64,000 nt of DNA from Ectopseudomonas mendocina (lineage in GTDB: Bacteria > Pseudomonadota > Gammaproteobacteria > Pseudomonadales > Pseudomonadaceae): NCBI RefSeq assembly GCF_016008875.1, contig NZ_JADTQG010000001.1, positions 1-64,000 of the forward strand. The letters are read 5' to 3'. A program made the translations under genes and the position numbers. Positions 15,075 to 23,895 of this stretch are shown here, in pieces (position 1 is the stretch's first letter; the number at the start of each line of letters is the position of its first letter). The notes under the pieces were generated by a model. The model was not told the DNA's origin. It saw nothing but the letters and a program-made list of their open reading frames with translations, and searched no databases.

Positions 15075-15407
15075 ATGAAAAGGATGCTGTTGGCACTGGC
15101 CCTAGCCGCAAGCCCCACCCTCGCAGAAGAACCAAAGCCCATTGCCACCCAGGTCGGTGAAGCAATGCGGCCCGCAGCCGAAGCTTATGGCAAGACCATG
15201 AATAGGCTGGTCAACGAATACATAGCTGGGGCCGGCAAAGGCCCCCTTGGCGATGCAGCCAGAGCCAACCTCAAAGCCCAGGATCAACGAGAACGCGAAG
15301 CCAATCGCGGGGTTCGTCGCACTATGAAGGAATGCATCAAGCCCGGGAACGTCATTGATGATGACGTGAAGGAATGCACCGAAGGATTACGTATAAAAAC
15401 TTGGTAG
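15075..15407 (+). CDS. Secreted hypothetical protein in prophage (110 aa)
   Basis: A 110-residue protein with a signal peptide (MKRMLLALALAASPTLA, cleavage likely before EEPKP), a helical middle rich in Ala/Gly/Arg and two cysteines near the C-terminus (KECIKPGN and KECTEG) that could form a disulphide. GGAGAAG is a good ribosome site. It follows copy 2 of the 59-bp repeat and precedes the NACHT gene on the same strand with a 30-bp gap, so the two may be co-transcribed. Function unknown. Confidence 0.65.
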   Translation: MKRMLLALALAASPTLAEEPKPIATQVGEAMRPAAEAYGKTMNRLVNEYIAGAGKGPLGDAARANLKAQDQREREANRGVRRTMKECIKPGNVIDDDVKECTEGLRIKTW

Positions 15408-15437
15408 ATATTCAAGTCTCATTTAAGGGAAACGCAG

Positions 15438-17459
15438 ATGGCCGGCATTACAGAAAAAATTGCCTTAGAAACAGTTAAGCCCGCTGCCGGTTTTCTAGCT
15501 GCAGCAATGGCCCCAAAAATAGAAAAGGTGAAGGCCTGGGCAGTAGAGAAAGAACTAAAAGGCAAATTAAAGCCAGATGCCTTAGCAAAAGTGATGGAAG
15601 TATACCTAAAGAAACTTTCCGTCCGAGTCAGCGAAATAACCTCAATTACTTTTCCACAAGCCAAGCTAGATATATTTGAAGCATATGAACCACTGCGCAT
15701 GTGCGAAATACCTCACAGCGAGAAAATCATAAGTAACAAGAAAGCTTTCGATGAATTAATAAACAACGAAGCAGACCTGACAAGCTTCCTTTCCCCGGAA
15801 GAGAAAACGTTTGAAGCAGCAGAGCTTGCCACATCAAAAAACAATTCGTTTTTATTGATTGATGGCGCTGGTATGGGGAAAAGTACATTCTCAAAATATG
15901 TTATCGCAAAGATATTGTTTAAGTCGGAAAAAATACCGCTATTAGTTGAGTTAAGAAATCTAGATCCAAAAATAGGTTTATTTGAGCATTTAGCCAAAGA
16001 GTTAGACCCGCTTGGAAAAATATTCGACAGAGAGCTTTTCTACAGGCTGATTGAGATGGGGAAATTCTTTGTAATACTTGATGGGTTTGACGAAATAAAA
16101 ATCGAATACCAAAGCGAGCTAGCTGAGCAAATAAGCGAACTTTCTTTAAAGGCAGGTAAGAATAGTTTACTGGTAACCTCAAGGCCGCAAGAAGTTTTGC
16201 CCGAACTGACAAAAAGCAAATCACTACGGTTTTCGGATTTCACTTTAAATCAAGCGAACTCGCTAATTGACAGATACGACAAAATTTCAAAAACCGATAT
16301 CGGTAAAAGATTAAAAAAAGAAATTCCTGAAGTGCCCGAAAGGTTCATTGAAAGCCCGATGCTCGTCTCATTACTTTATCGAACATTTGGGATTAATAAC
16401 TCAATTGCCGCCAGAATATCGACCTTCTACGATGAAATTTATGATGCCCTTTATAAGGGGCATGACTTAATAAACAAAAACGGCTTTGCACGCAAAAAAA
16501 AGTCAAGCTTAGATTTTGAGGATTTCAGAAAACTGCTGCGCGCGTTATGCCACTACATGATGATAGGAAGAAAAGTGTCATTCCAAAATTGGAGTGAGGC
16601 AATAGATTCAATAGAGAAATCTATCGAAATAAGCCGTATCAGACCTTCGTCTGCACATAATTTTCTAGATGACTTAATAGTGGCTGTGCCATTAATGCAG
16701 AGAGATGGCAATGAATACAAGTTTTATCACAAGACTATTTTGGAGTACTTTGCTGCAGAGTACGTAATCTTCAATCCCGGTAATACAGACCTGTTAAGAA
16801 AAATACTGCTTAGCGAGCTAGCAGAGAGCTACTTCTCTGTGTTTGATTTTATTTTTGATATTAATAAAGCACTATATGACGAGGCAATAACGTTCTATTT
16901 TGCTCAGAGTGCAGAGAAATCAGTATCGAAATATCAAGGCTCGATAACAAGGCAAACCATAAATCTACTTTGCGAGTCAGAAGTAGGCCTCTGGCCTTTG
17001 GATATTGAAGAAGCAGGCCGTGCCGGCAGACTTAGTGTTAATTTAGCTCGATTGCAACAGGATAGCAAATATAGCGTATCCACTTGGATAGAGGGGACGC
17101 TATATGACGTGCCTTATATGATTATACTCTCTTGGGCCTACGTAAACGATAATCTTCACAAAGAGGCATGGGAAGCGATCACTGACTTGGTGGAGACAGA
17201 GCTACCGGCACAAGGAAACATATTCAATGGATTGGAGGAAATATTACCTCCAAGAACTTGGAAGAGCATGAGGTCTCTAAAGTTATCCGAGAGTGATAAG
17301 ACCCAAAAGATCTTGATAGATTTTCTTCAGTCGATAACCGGGATTCTAGGAGAACAAAACATCGATCCAAGAGTGTTGAGCAACGAAAAAATCAACTCAA
17401 TACTTACAACAATAAAGAGGCAAAAAGAGCTTAATGCAGAACTAAAGGGTTTTATTTAG
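15438..17459 (+). CDS. NACHT-domain NTPase, probable anti-phage defence protein
   Basis: A 673-residue STAND NTPase. Walker A is GAGMGKST (residues 143-150). Walker B is FVILDGFDE (211-219), with the extra acidic residue after a small residue that is typical of NACHT rather than other STAND families. LLVTSRP (244-250) fits the sensor motif. A winged-helix region near FYHKTILEYFAAEYV follows, then about 200 helical residues with no domain I recognise. Residues 1-120 form a helical region of unknown type. Bacterial NACHT proteins are known to protect against phages. The gene is strikingly AT-rich next to the GC-rich phage backbone, a sign of recent acquisition. AAGGGAAA precedes the ATG. Confidence 0.85.
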   Translation: MAGITEKIALETVKPAAGFLAAAMAPKIEKVKAWAVEKELKGKLKPDALAKVMEVYLKKLSVRVSEITSITFPQAKLDIFEAYEPLRMCEIPHSEKIISNKKAFDELINNEADLTSFLSPEEKTFEAAELATSKNNSFLLIDGAGMGKSTFSKYVIAKILFKSEKIPLLVELRNLDPKIGLFEHLAKELDPLGKIFDRELFYRLIEMGKFFVILDGFDEIKIEYQSELAEQISELSLKAGKNSLLVTSRPQEVLPELTKSKSLRFSDFTLNQANSLIDRYDKISKTDIGKRLKKEIPEVPERFIESPMLVSLLYRTFGINNSIAARISTFYDEIYDALYKGHDLINKNGFARKKKSSLDFEDFRKLLRALCHYMMIGRKVSFQNWSEAIDSIEKSIEISRIRPSSAHNFLDDLIVAVPLMQRDGNEYKFYHKTILEYFAAEYVIFNPGNTDLLRKILLSELAESYFSVFDFIFDINKALYDEAITFYFAQSAEKSVSKYQGSITRQTINLLCESEVGLWPLDIEEAGRAGRLSVNLARLQQDSKYSVSTWIEGTLYDVPYMIILSWAYVNDNLHKEAWEAITDLVETELPAQGNIFNGLEEILPPRTWKSMRSLKLSESDKTQKILIDFLQSITGILGEQNIDPRVLSNEKINSILTTIKRQKELNAELKGFI

Positions 17460-17612
17460 CTTTCTTAAGATCAAGAAATATTACGTGACTACCTGCATGG
17501 TGACTACATACCATACTTACGGTACAGGATAGTGGGGTTGATGGATTTAGTACGATCACAACACCCATATTGAGTAGCCTTATGCGGCACTCTGGGATGG
17601 CTCAAGTGATTA
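17460..17612. other. Prophage right-end spacer with GTGACTAC repeats
   Basis: Between the NACHT stop and the toxin gene lie two copies of GTGACTAC (17485-17492 and 17500-17507), the octamer found at the left end and again at 18242. No gene is seen. They may be integrase arm sites or the remains of an older element end. Confidence 0.45.
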
Positions 17613-17906
17613 CTACTGCTGTACTCGCGTTCGGGCTGCAGTATAGGCTTCAGAGCGTTCACGTTTACCAACTGCCACAACTGTTATGACCAGTTTGTCA
17701 TCGACGACCTGATAAACAAGTCGATAGCCAGCAGAGCGAAGCTTGATCTTGTAGCAGTCAGCCATGCCGCTAAGCTTGTCAGCCTCAATGCGAGGTGAGG
17801 TCATGCGTTCTTTAAGCTTTTTGGCAAACTGGAGGCGGATGGTCGCGTCGAGCTTGTCCCATTCCTTTCGGGCTTTGACGTGAAACTCAAGCTTGAAGCT
17901 AGGCAC
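17613..17906 (-). CDS. relE: RelE/ParE-family toxin
   Basis: A 97-residue basic protein of the RelE/ParE superfamily: the helical hairpin FHVKARKEWDKLDATIRLQF at the N-terminus, then KLSGMADCYKIKLRSAGYRLVYQV and VITVVAVGKRERSEAY, the usual beta-sheet with Arg and Tyr residues. RelE-type members cleave mRNA in the ribosome, and ParE-type members poison gyrase. The GKRER ending favours RelE-like, but activity is not decided by sequence. The gene overlaps the antitoxin gene upstream by 8 bases. Confidence 0.88.
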   Translation of the reverse strand: MPSFKLEFHVKARKEWDKLDATIRLQFAKKLKERMTSPRIEADKLSGMADCYKIKLRSAGYRLVYQVVDDKLVITVVAVGKRERSEAYTAARTRVQQ

Positions 17907-18177
17907 GAATACCCGCCTCAGCTTCTGCGATCAGATCGTCGATATCTACCGAGACAGTTTCACCGCCCTGGCGAGTACGTACGATTTCGGCCAGCCGTAG
18001 GTCATCAAGCATTTCGAGCATGGCTTGATAGCGTGCAGGAGGCACGGCGTAAAAGGCCGGTTCGTTACGGTTGAGGATGACAACGGTTTCACCGTGCCCT
18101 TCGCGAATGGTTCCCATCGGGTCACGCTTGAGGTCAGTAACGGAAGCGGCGACGTCAGCCAGCACTGGAAAGGTCAT
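17899..18177 (-). CDS. relB: Phd/YefM-family antitoxin
   Basis: A 92-residue antitoxin. The start at ATG 18177 is chosen over 18225 because AAGGGG lies 7 bases upstream. The N-terminal DNA-binding part has VLADVAASVTDLKRDPMG and VVILNRNEPAFYAVPPARYQ, the Phd/YefM pattern. The C-terminal acidic helix (DIDDLIAEAEAGI) would wrap the toxin. It probably represses its own promoter. A toxin-antitoxin pair at the edge of an integrated element would stabilise the element; Pf prophages of P. aeruginosa are known to carry a comparable pair. Confidence 0.88.
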   Translation of the reverse strand: MTFPVLADVAASVTDLKRDPMGTIREGHGETVVILNRNEPAFYAVPPARYQAMLEMLDDLRLAEIVRTRQGGETVSVDIDDLIAEAEAGIRA

Positions 18178-18241
18178 GGAAGCACCCCTTGAAGCATCAT
18201 GAAAAGCACCTTTAAAAGTGCTCATAGATTACGATGAAGCG

Positions 18242-18363
18242 GTGACTACGAGAAGCGTTTTTTTCTGGAGAACACTGCATTATTGAGGAGTCATGGCAGT
18301 GAAGAGCCCCGTTTTATGGGGCTGTCTGGCTCAGCGGGGCGGTTCGTAGCGGATTCATAATGC
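18242..18363. other. Probable right prophage boundary (attR region)
   Basis: GTGACTAC recurs at 18242-18249. Downstream, GCTCAG (18329-18334) and ATTCATAATGC (18353-18363) reproduce the D-arm and anticodon-loop sequences of the tRNA-Met at 5299, in nearly the same spacing (24 versus 22 bases). The anticodon stem and T arm are not conserved, so this is at most a decayed tRNA fragment. A short GC hairpin (AGCCCC/GGGGCT, 18305-18323) lies between. The exact crossover is unresolved. Confidence 0.4.
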
Positions 18364-18411
18364 CCAGCTTGTACGACCGCCAACCCAACAATTCCCCACC
18401 CCCAAAACAAC

Positions 18412-18435
18412 AAAACCCCGCCAAAGCGGGGTTTT
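18412..18435 (-). terminator. Rho-independent terminator of ychF operon
   Basis: A perfect stem AAAACCCCGC / GCGGGGTTTT with a CAAA loop, located 22 bp past the ychF stop. It is followed on the minus strand by TTTTGTTGTTTT, a good U-tract. Confidence 0.9.
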
Positions 18436-18457
18436 GTTTATACGTGGCTTACAACGA

Positions 18458-19558
18458 TCAAACGTTAAAGCGGAAGTGCATCACGTCGCCGTCCTTGACG
18501 ATATAGTCCTTGCCTTCCAGGCGCCATTTGCCGGCTTCCTTGGCACCGCTTTCGCCCTTGTAGGCGATGAAGTCGTCGTAGGCGACCACTTCGGCGCGGA
18601 TAAAGCCTTTCTCGAAGTCGGTGTGGATCACGGCGGCAGCCTGCGGGGCGGTGGCGCCGATGCGCACGGTCCAGGCGCGTACTTCCTTAACACCGGCGGT
18701 GAAGTAGGTCTGCAGATTGAGCAGCGAGTAACCGGCGCGGATCACGCGGTTCAGGCCCGGCTCTTCCATGCCCATGGTTTCGAGGAACATCTGCATCTCT
18801 TCGAGATCGTCCAGCTCGGCGATCTCGGCTTCGATCTTGTTGCACACCGGCACGACGATGGCGCCTTCTTCCTTGGCAATGGCGTTGACCACGTCGAGGT
18901 GCGGGTTGTTCTCGAAGCCGTCTTCGGCAACGTTGGCGATGTACATCACCGGCTTGGTGGTGAGCAGGTGGAAGGTCTTGGCCAGGCGCTTCTCGTCGTC
19001 ACCCAGGTCCTTGAGCAGGCTGCGTGCCGGCTTGCCTTCGGTGAGGTGGGGGATGAGCTTTTCCAGCAGGGCCTTCTGCGCCACGGATTCCTTGTCGCCA
19101 CCCTTGGCGGTACGAGCGACGCGCTGCAGCTGCTTCTCGCAGCTGTCGAGGTCGGCCATGATCAGTTCGAGGTCGATGATCTCGATATCGCGCTTGGGGT
19201 CGACACTGTTGGCGACGTGGATGACGTTCTCGTCTTCGAAGCAGCGCACCACGTGGGCGATGGCGTCGGTCTCGCGGATGTTGGCGAGGAACTTGTTGCC
19301 CAGGCCTTCACCTTTCGACGCGCCCGCTACCAGGCCGGCGATGTCGACGAATTCCATGGTGGTGGGAATGACCTTCTCGGGCTTGACGATCTCGGCCAGG
19401 GCATCCAGGCGCGGGTCGGGCATGGGCACGATGCCGCTGTTCGGCTCGATGGTGCAGAAGGGGAAGTTTTCTGCGGCGATGCCGGATTTGGTGAGGGCGT
19501 TGAACAGGGTGGACTTGCCGACGTTGGGCAGGCCGACGATGCCGCAATTGAATCCCAT
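18458..19558 (-). CDS. ychF: Redox-responsive ATPase/GTPase YchF
   Basis: A 366-residue Obg-family P-loop protein (YchF/OLA1). The G1 motif [14 protein letters not shown] is at about residues 8-21, DIAGLV is G3, NKIEAE occupies the G4 position (the changed motif that makes YchF prefer ATP), and a C-terminal TGS domain runs from about 280 ([18 protein letters not shown]). It binds the ribosome and acts in translation quality and oxidative stress. It follows pth with a 24-bp gap on the same strand, the usual pseudomonad arrangement. Confidence 0.97.
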   Translation of the reverse strand: MGFNCGIVGLPNVGKSTLFNALTKSGIAAENFPFCTIEPNSGIVPMPDPRLDALAEIVKPEKVIPTTMEFVDIAGLVAGASKGEGLGNKFLANIRETDAIAHVVRCFEDENVIHVANSVDPKRDIEIIDLELIMADLDSCEKQLQRVARTAKGGDKESVAQKALLEKLIPHLTEGKPARSLLKDLGDDEKRLAKTFHLLTTKPVMYIANVAEDGFENNPHLDVVNAIAKEEGAIVVPVCNKIEAEIAELDDLEEMQMFLETMGMEEPGLNRVIRAGYSLLNLQTYFTAGVKEVRAWTVRIGATAPQAAAVIHTDFEKGFIRAEVVAYDDFIAYKGESGAKEAGKWRLEGKDYIVKDGDVMHFRFNV

Positions 19559-19582
19559 GGTGTGTCCCTCGGGGAAAGGTGG

Positions 19583-20173
19583 TTACTTAGTGGCCTTCTG
19601 GCTATGCAGTTTGCGCATGGCCACGGTCCAGTCGCCGGCGAGTATTTCCGGCAGGACGTCCAAGGCGAAGTCGATGCTCTGGTCGAGCAGTTCCTGTTCG
19701 CTGCGTGGGGCGCGTCCGAGCACGTAGCCGGAAACCAGGCTGGCGTGCCCCGGGTGGCCGATGCCGAGCCGCAGGCGATGGAAGTTATTCTGGTTGCCGA
19801 GCTGGGCGATGATGTCGCGCAACCCGTTGTGCCCGCCGTGGCCGCCGCCCTGTTTGAGCTTGGCGACGCCGGGTGGCATGTCGAGTTCGTCGTGGGCCAC
19901 CAAAATCTCTTCGGGTTTGATCTTGAAGAAATTGGCCAATGCCGCCACGGACTGGCCGCTGCGGTTCATGTAGGTGGTGGGGATAAGCAGACGAACTTCG
20001 CGCCCCTGGTGGTTGAATTTGCCCACCAGGCCGAAATACTTGCGATCTACGGAGAGGTTGACGCGCTGGCTCTCGGCCACGCGCTCAACGAAAAGGGCCC
20101 CTGCATTGTGCCGGGTCTGGTCGTATTCGGGGCCTGGGTTACCCAGGCCAACGATCAGTTGTACGGCAGTCAT
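19583..20173 (-). CDS. pth: Peptidyl-tRNA hydrolase
   Basis: A 196-residue enzyme that frees tRNA from prematurely released peptidyl-tRNA. The signature [18 protein letters not shown] contains the catalytic His22. The substrate-binding blocks [10 protein letters not shown] and [11 protein letters not shown] contain the conserved Asn and Asp. The C-terminal helical lid is present. It lies downstream of rplY in a translation-related operon. Full length for the family. Confidence 0.97.
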   Translation of the reverse strand: MTAVQLIVGLGNPGPEYDQTRHNAGALFVERVAESQRVNLSVDRKYFGLVGKFNHQGREVRLLIPTTYMNRSGQSVAALANFFKIKPEEILVAHDELDMPPGVAKLKQGGGHGGHNGLRDIIAQLGNQNNFHRLRLGIGHPGHASLVSGYVLGRAPRSEQELLDQSIDFALDVLPEILAGDWTVAMRKLHSQKATK

Positions 20174-20232
20174 ACAGGAGCCCTTTCGAGAACATGGCCC
20201 GGCGTGATCGCATGCCGGGCCAGCTACTGACG

Positions 20233-20847
20233 TTACTCGGCAGCGCCTTCGCCGGCAGCTTCTTCACGAACGCGCGGCAGGTGGATGCTGGCTACCGGCA
20301 GGTCGCTGCCGTGGGCCAGAGCAACCAGCTCAACGCCTTTCGGCAGCTTGATGTCGGACAGGTGAACGGTCTGGTCAACAGCGACCTTGGCCATGTCGAC
20401 TTCGATGAATTCCGGCAGGTCTTTCGGCAGGCAGGAAACTTCGACTTCGTTCAGGGCGTGCAGGACTTCGCCGCCGCCTTGCTTGACACCAACGGAGGTG
20501 GCTTCGTTGATGAAGTGCAGCGGTACGTGGGCGGTCAGTTTCTGGCCGGCAACGACGCGAACGAAGTCAGCGTGCAGAACGAAGCCTTTGGCCGGGTGGC
20601 GCTGCAGGGCTTTGATCAGGACGCTTTCTTTGGTGCCGGCAACGTCCAGGGTCAGAACGTGGCTGAAGGCAGCTTCGTTTTCCAGCAGCTTGGCCAGGTC
20701 TTTGGCCAGCAGGCTGATGGAGGCGGGGGCTTTGTCGCCGCCGTAGATCACGGCAGGCACCATGGACACGTTACGACGCAGGCGGCGGCTCGCACCTTTC
20801 CCCAGGTCGGAACGCACTTCGGCATTCAGGGCAAATTCAACAGTCAT
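20233..20847 (-). CDS. rplY: 50S ribosomal protein L25/general stress protein Ctc
   Basis: A 204-residue long-form L25 (CTC) protein. The N-terminal 5S rRNA-binding domain ([20 protein letters not shown], followed by VPAVIYGG) precedes the TL5-type C-terminal beta domain ([14 protein letters not shown]) and an acidic tail ([11 protein letters not shown]). The start is ATG 20847, with GGAGAAG upstream. It sits between prs and pth as in other Pseudomonas. Confidence 0.96.
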   Translation of the reverse strand: MTVEFALNAEVRSDLGKGASRRLRRNVSMVPAVIYGGDKAPASISLLAKDLAKLLENEAAFSHVLTLDVAGTKESVLIKALQRHPAKGFVLHADFVRVVAGQKLTAHVPLHFINEATSVGVKQGGGEVLHALNEVEVSCLPKDLPEFIEVDMAKVAVDQTVHLSDIKLPKGVELVALAHGSDLPVASIHLPRVREEAAGEGAAE

Positions 20848-20907
20848 TTCACTTCTCCAAAATAACCAAACCGCCTTGTGGCTTGCGACCAGCCTCGGGC
20901 GGTAGGG

Positions 20908-20932
20908 CAAAAAGCCCCGCACGAGGCGGGGC
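20908..20932 (-). terminator. Terminator between prs and rplY
   Basis: Stem GCCCCGC / GCGGGGC with a 5-base loop, followed on the minus strand by a run of T (complement of 20908-20913). It ends or attenuates prs transcription before rplY. Confidence 0.85.
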
Positions 20933-20954
20933 AGTGTGATCTGGCCTGTTCCGC

Positions 20955-21896
20955 TTAGCGGAACATGGCGCTGATCGATTCTTCGTTGCTGATGCGGCGG
21001 ACCGCTTCGGCGACGACCGGGGCGATGTCGAGCTGGCGAATGCGCGAGCAGGACTGCGCCGCAGCGGACAGCGGAATGGTATTGGTGACCACCAGCTCGT
21101 CCAGGACGGAATTCTCGATGTTCTCGATGGCGCGGCCGGACAGCACCGGGTGGGTGCAGTAGGCGTAGACCTTGGCGGCACCGCGCTCTTTCAGCGCCTT
21201 GGCGGCGTGGCACAGGGTACCGGCGGTGTCGACCATGTCGTCGACCAGGATGCAGGTACGGCCGTCGACGTCACCGATGATGTGCATCACTTCGGACTGG
21301 TTGGCCTTCTCGCGACGCTTGTCGATGATCGCCAGGTCGACGCCCAGGCTCTTGGCCACGGCGCGGGCACGAACGACGCCGCCGATATCGGGGGAGACGA
21401 TCATCAGGTTGTCGAAACGCTGGTCTTCGATGTCGTCGACTAAGACCGGGGAACCGTAGATGTTGTCCACCGGAATGTCGAAGAAGCCCTGGATCTGGTC
21501 AGCGTGCAGGTCGACGGTCAGCACGCGGTCGATACCGACCACGGTGAGCATGTCGGCAACCACTTTGGCGCTGATCGCCACGCGAGCGGAACGCGGACGG
21601 CGATCCTGGCGGGCGTAACCGAAGTAGGGAATAACCGCAGTGATGCGGGTGGCCGAGGAACGACGGAAGGCGTCGGCCATCACTACCAGTTCCATCAGGT
21701 TATCGTTGGTGGGTGCACAGGTCGGCTGAATCAGGAAGACGTCCTTACCGCGGACGTTCTCGTTGATTTCGATCATGACTTCGCCGTCGGAGAATTTACC
21801 GACCGAAGCATCGCCGAGGGGAATGTGCAGCTGACGAACGATCCGTCGCGCCAGATCGGGGTTTGCGTTCCCCGTGAAGACCATCATCTTGGACAC
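20955..21896 (-). CDS. prs: Ribose-phosphate pyrophosphokinase (PRPP synthetase)
   Basis: A 313-residue enzyme making PRPP from ribose 5-phosphate and ATP. The start is taken as GTG 21896 (protein [14 protein letters not shown]...), giving the standard 313-residue length; an upstream ATG frame runs into the tRNA-Gln gene. Visible motifs are the PRPP-binding loop [13 protein letters not shown], the flexible catalytic loop [15 protein letters not shown] and the His-containing metal site [10 protein letters not shown]. It lies between tRNA-Gln genes and rplY. Confidence 0.97.
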   Translation of the reverse strand: MSKMMVFTGNANPDLARRIVRQLHIPLGDASVGKFSDGEVMIEINENVRGKDVFLIQPTCAPTNDNLMELVVMADAFRRSSATRITAVIPYFGYARQDRRPRSARVAISAKVVADMLTVVGIDRVLTVDLHADQIQGFFDIPVDNIYGSPVLVDDIEDQRFDNLMIVSPDIGGVVRARAVAKSLGVDLAIIDKRREKANQSEVMHIIGDVDGRTCILVDDMVDTAGTLCHAAKALKERGAAKVYAYCTHPVLSGRAIENIENSVLDELVVTNTIPLSAAAQSCSRIRQLDIAPVVAEAVRRISNEESISAMFR

Positions 21897-21941
21897 GCGC
21901 AGTACCTGCCGGCTGGGGTATACCTGGATGGGTATGGAAAA

Positions 21942-22016
21942 TGGCAGGGGCGGCTGGATTCGAACCAACGCATGCCAGGATCAAAACCTGGTGCCTTACC
22001 GCTTGGCGACGCCCCT
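21942..22016 (-). tRNA. tRNA-Gln (UUG), copy 1
   Basis: 75 bases with encoded CCA. The acceptor AGGGGCG pairs with CGCCCCT. The anticodon loop TTTTGAT within CCAGG/CCTGG reads Gln, and the T arm is GTTCGAATC. It begins 45 bp upstream of the prs start and is probably in the same primary transcript. Confidence 0.97.
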
Positions 22017-22072
22017 ATATTCTGTGTCGAATGCTGCTTGAATCGGTTTGCGATGCCTCCCTGGGGAGGTTA

Positions 22073-22147
22073 TGGCAGGGGCGGCTGGATTCGAACCAAC
22101 GCATGCCAGGATCAAAACCTGGTGCCTTACCGCTTGGCGACGCCCCT
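22073..22147 (-). tRNA. tRNA-Gln (UUG), copy 2
   Basis: Identical in sequence to the neighbouring copy at 21942-22016, in tandem with a 56-bp spacer that is not itself repeated. It lies 26 bp downstream of the ispE stop on the same strand. Confidence 0.97.
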
Positions 22148-22173
22148 GTATCGTATAACCGAATGCTGAGCAT

Positions 22174-23049
22174 TCACTTCTTGGCCAATGCTTGGAGCTT
22201 GCGGTGCAACATCGAGATGTTGCGACCTTGAGCGACAAAGCTCGGCAGAGTGCCTGGAAGTTGGCGGGCGACTTTATCAGCATCGTCCCGATTTGGGAAG
22301 CTCCCAAATACGCAAGCTCCAGTGCCGGTCAATCTAGCTGAAACAAATTTGTTCAACAAGATCAAAGCGTTACGAACTTCAGGGTAACGCTTCTCTACAA
22401 CCGGCTGGCAGTCGTTTCGACCACCCCCCGCAAGAAGGTTGCGAACTTTAATGGGCGGCGTATCCCGTGTCAACTCGGGCGAGCCGAAAACTTCTGCTGT
22501 GCTTACAAAGACTTGCGGCGTGGCGACGAGGAACCAGGGTTCCTCGAGTTCCACTGGCGTCAGACGTTCGCCAACGCCTTCGGCGAAGGCGGCGCGGCCG
22601 CGCACGAAAACCGGTACGTCGGCGCCCAGCGCCAGGCCGATTTCGGCAAGGCGATCTTCGCCCAGTTCGGTGCGCCACAGGTAGTCGAGGCCGACCAGGG
22701 TGGTGGCGGCATCCGAACTGCCGCCGCCTATACCGCCGCCCATGGGCAGGCGCTTGTCCAGCCAGATATCGGCGCCCAGCGCGGTGCCTGAAGCTTCCTG
22801 CAGGCGCCTGGCGGCACGCACGATCAGGTTGCTGTCATGCGGCACGCCTTCGATGGGGGTGTGCAGGTGGATTTCTCCATCGTCGCGCGCGCTGAAGCCG
22901 AGTTCGTCGCCGTGGTCGAGAAACTGGAACAGGGTCTGCAGCTCGTGATAGCCATCGGCACGGCGGCCGAGGATGTGCAGCATCAGGTTGAGCTTGGCCG
23001 GGGCGGGCAGGGTGAGTTCGGCGTGGGCGGGGATGGCGGTGCTGGTCAT
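22174..23049 (-). CDS. ispE: 4-diphosphocytidyl-2-C-methyl-D-erythritol kinase
   Basis: A 291-residue GHMP kinase of the MEP isoprenoid pathway. The N-terminal substrate region [20 protein letters not shown] contains the catalytic Lys and His. The ATP loop is [20 protein letters not shown], and the C-terminal [10 protein letters not shown] is GHMP motif 3. It follows lolB on the same strand, separated by CT-rich repeats. Full length for the family. Confidence 0.97.
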   Translation of the reverse strand: MTSTAIPAHAELTLPAPAKLNLMLHILGRRADGYHELQTLFQFLDHGDELGFSARDDGEIHLHTPIEGVPHDSNLIVRAARRLQEASGTALGADIWLDKRLPMGGGIGGGSSDAATTLVGLDYLWRTELGEDRLAEIGLALGADVPVFVRGRAAFAEGVGERLTPVELEEPWFLVATPQVFVSTAEVFGSPELTRDTPPIKVRNLLAGGGRNDCQPVVEKRYPEVRNALILLNKFVSARLTGTGACVFGSFPNRDDADKVARQLPGTLPSFVAQGRNISMLHRKLQALAKK

Positions 23050-23084
23050 GGGGTGCGCTGAAGAGTCGTCTTAGGTGCTTGTCT

Positions 23085-23170
23085 CCCCTCTCCCGCTTGC
23101 GGGAGAGGGGCCGGGGGAGAGGGCGGCAAATCACCCTCTCCCCGGCCCTCTCCCATAAATGGGAGAGGGA
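23085..23170. repeat. CT-rich inverted repeats (two units)
   Basis: Unit one is the perfect hairpin CCCCTCTCCCGC-TT-GCGGGAGAGGGG seen also at 3532. It is followed by GGGGGAGAGGG, then the inverse unit CCCTCTCCCC, then CCCTCTCCCATAAATGGGAG. It fills most of the gap between lolB and ispE, is noncoding, and is probably a dispersed repeat with terminator-like folding. Confidence 0.75.
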
Positions 23171-23280
23171 GTGGTCCGCGGAATTAGTTGGCCGCGTGGC
23201 CTATCCACCGGCTGCGTGCTATGGGAGGCGCTGGACAAGCCGTCGCGGCTGAAGCCCCTCCCACAGTATGTACCGCTGGC

Positions 23281-23895
23281 TTACTGGCCGAGCTGGCGCG
23301 GCTGCCAGTCCTTGATCACCAGAGTCACTTCCAGGTCCTGGCCGTAGAGTTTCATGCGCTCCGGCAGGGCGTAGCCGTTCTGCTCGGTGTAGCGCTGGTA
23401 TTCCACACGCCAGCCGTCCTGCTCCAGCTGCGCCAGGTGGCTTTCGCCGTCGAGGGTGATGCGGCTGCGGCTCTCCGGGGCGGGCAGGCCGCGAATCCAC
23501 CAGAGCAGGTTGGACACTGGCAGATCCAGGCGCAGTTGCTCGCGCAGCAGGGCTTCCGGCGATTCGGCGCGGAAGCGGCCACGGTTGGACACTTCCAGCA
23601 GGATGTCGCCCGGGCGCCCGGTCAGGCGCGCGGCGCCGCCGCCCAGTGGTCCGGACAGGCGAATGTCGTAGTAGTCCTGGCGCTGCAGCCAGAACAGCGT
23701 GGCGCTGCCGGAATCCTGCGGGGCGCGGATGCCGATCTTGCCGTTGATCTGCCAGCCATCGAGCTGGGCGATCTGCTGCTTGTGAACCTTCCACTGGGCC
23801 GGGTCGCCCTGGCCTTCCAGCGCTTCGTGCGAGGTGAGGCCGGCGCAACCGGCGAGCAGGGCGAGGAGGCTGAATGCGAGTAGGTGACGAATCAT
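23281..23895 (-). CDS. lolB: Outer-membrane lipoprotein receptor LolB
   Basis: A 204-residue lipoprotein (signal [17 protein letters not shown], lipobox LAGC) that takes lipoproteins from LolA and inserts them into the outer membrane. The ATG at 23895 overlaps the TGA of the upstream TPR gene by one base and is chosen over an in-frame TTG one codon earlier. The beta-rich mature part ([39 protein letters not shown]) fits the LolB fold. It precedes ispE, a conserved pairing. Confidence 0.93.
   Translation of the reverse strand: MIRHLLAFSLLALLAGCAGLTSHEALEGQGDPAQWKVHKQQIAQLDGWQINGKIGIRAPQDSGSATLFWLQRQDYYDIRLSGPLGGGAARLTGRPGDILLEVSNRGRFRAESPEALLREQLRLDLPVSNLLWWIRGLPAPESRSRITLDGESHLAQLEQDGWRVEYQRYTEQNGYALPERMKLYGQDLEVTLVIKDWQPRQLGQ

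Noticed and set aside
18320..18323. GGCT as the 5' end of an intact second tRNA-Met
   Set aside because: These bases belong to a small GC hairpin (18305-18323), and the anticodon and T stems downstream do not pair. Only a partial remnant is supported.
18434..20230. 598-codon open frame on the plus strand opposite ychF and pth
   Set aside because: It is the antisense phase of two essential genes with textbook motifs; its His/Val/Asp/Gly-rich composition is an artefact of high-GC codon bias.
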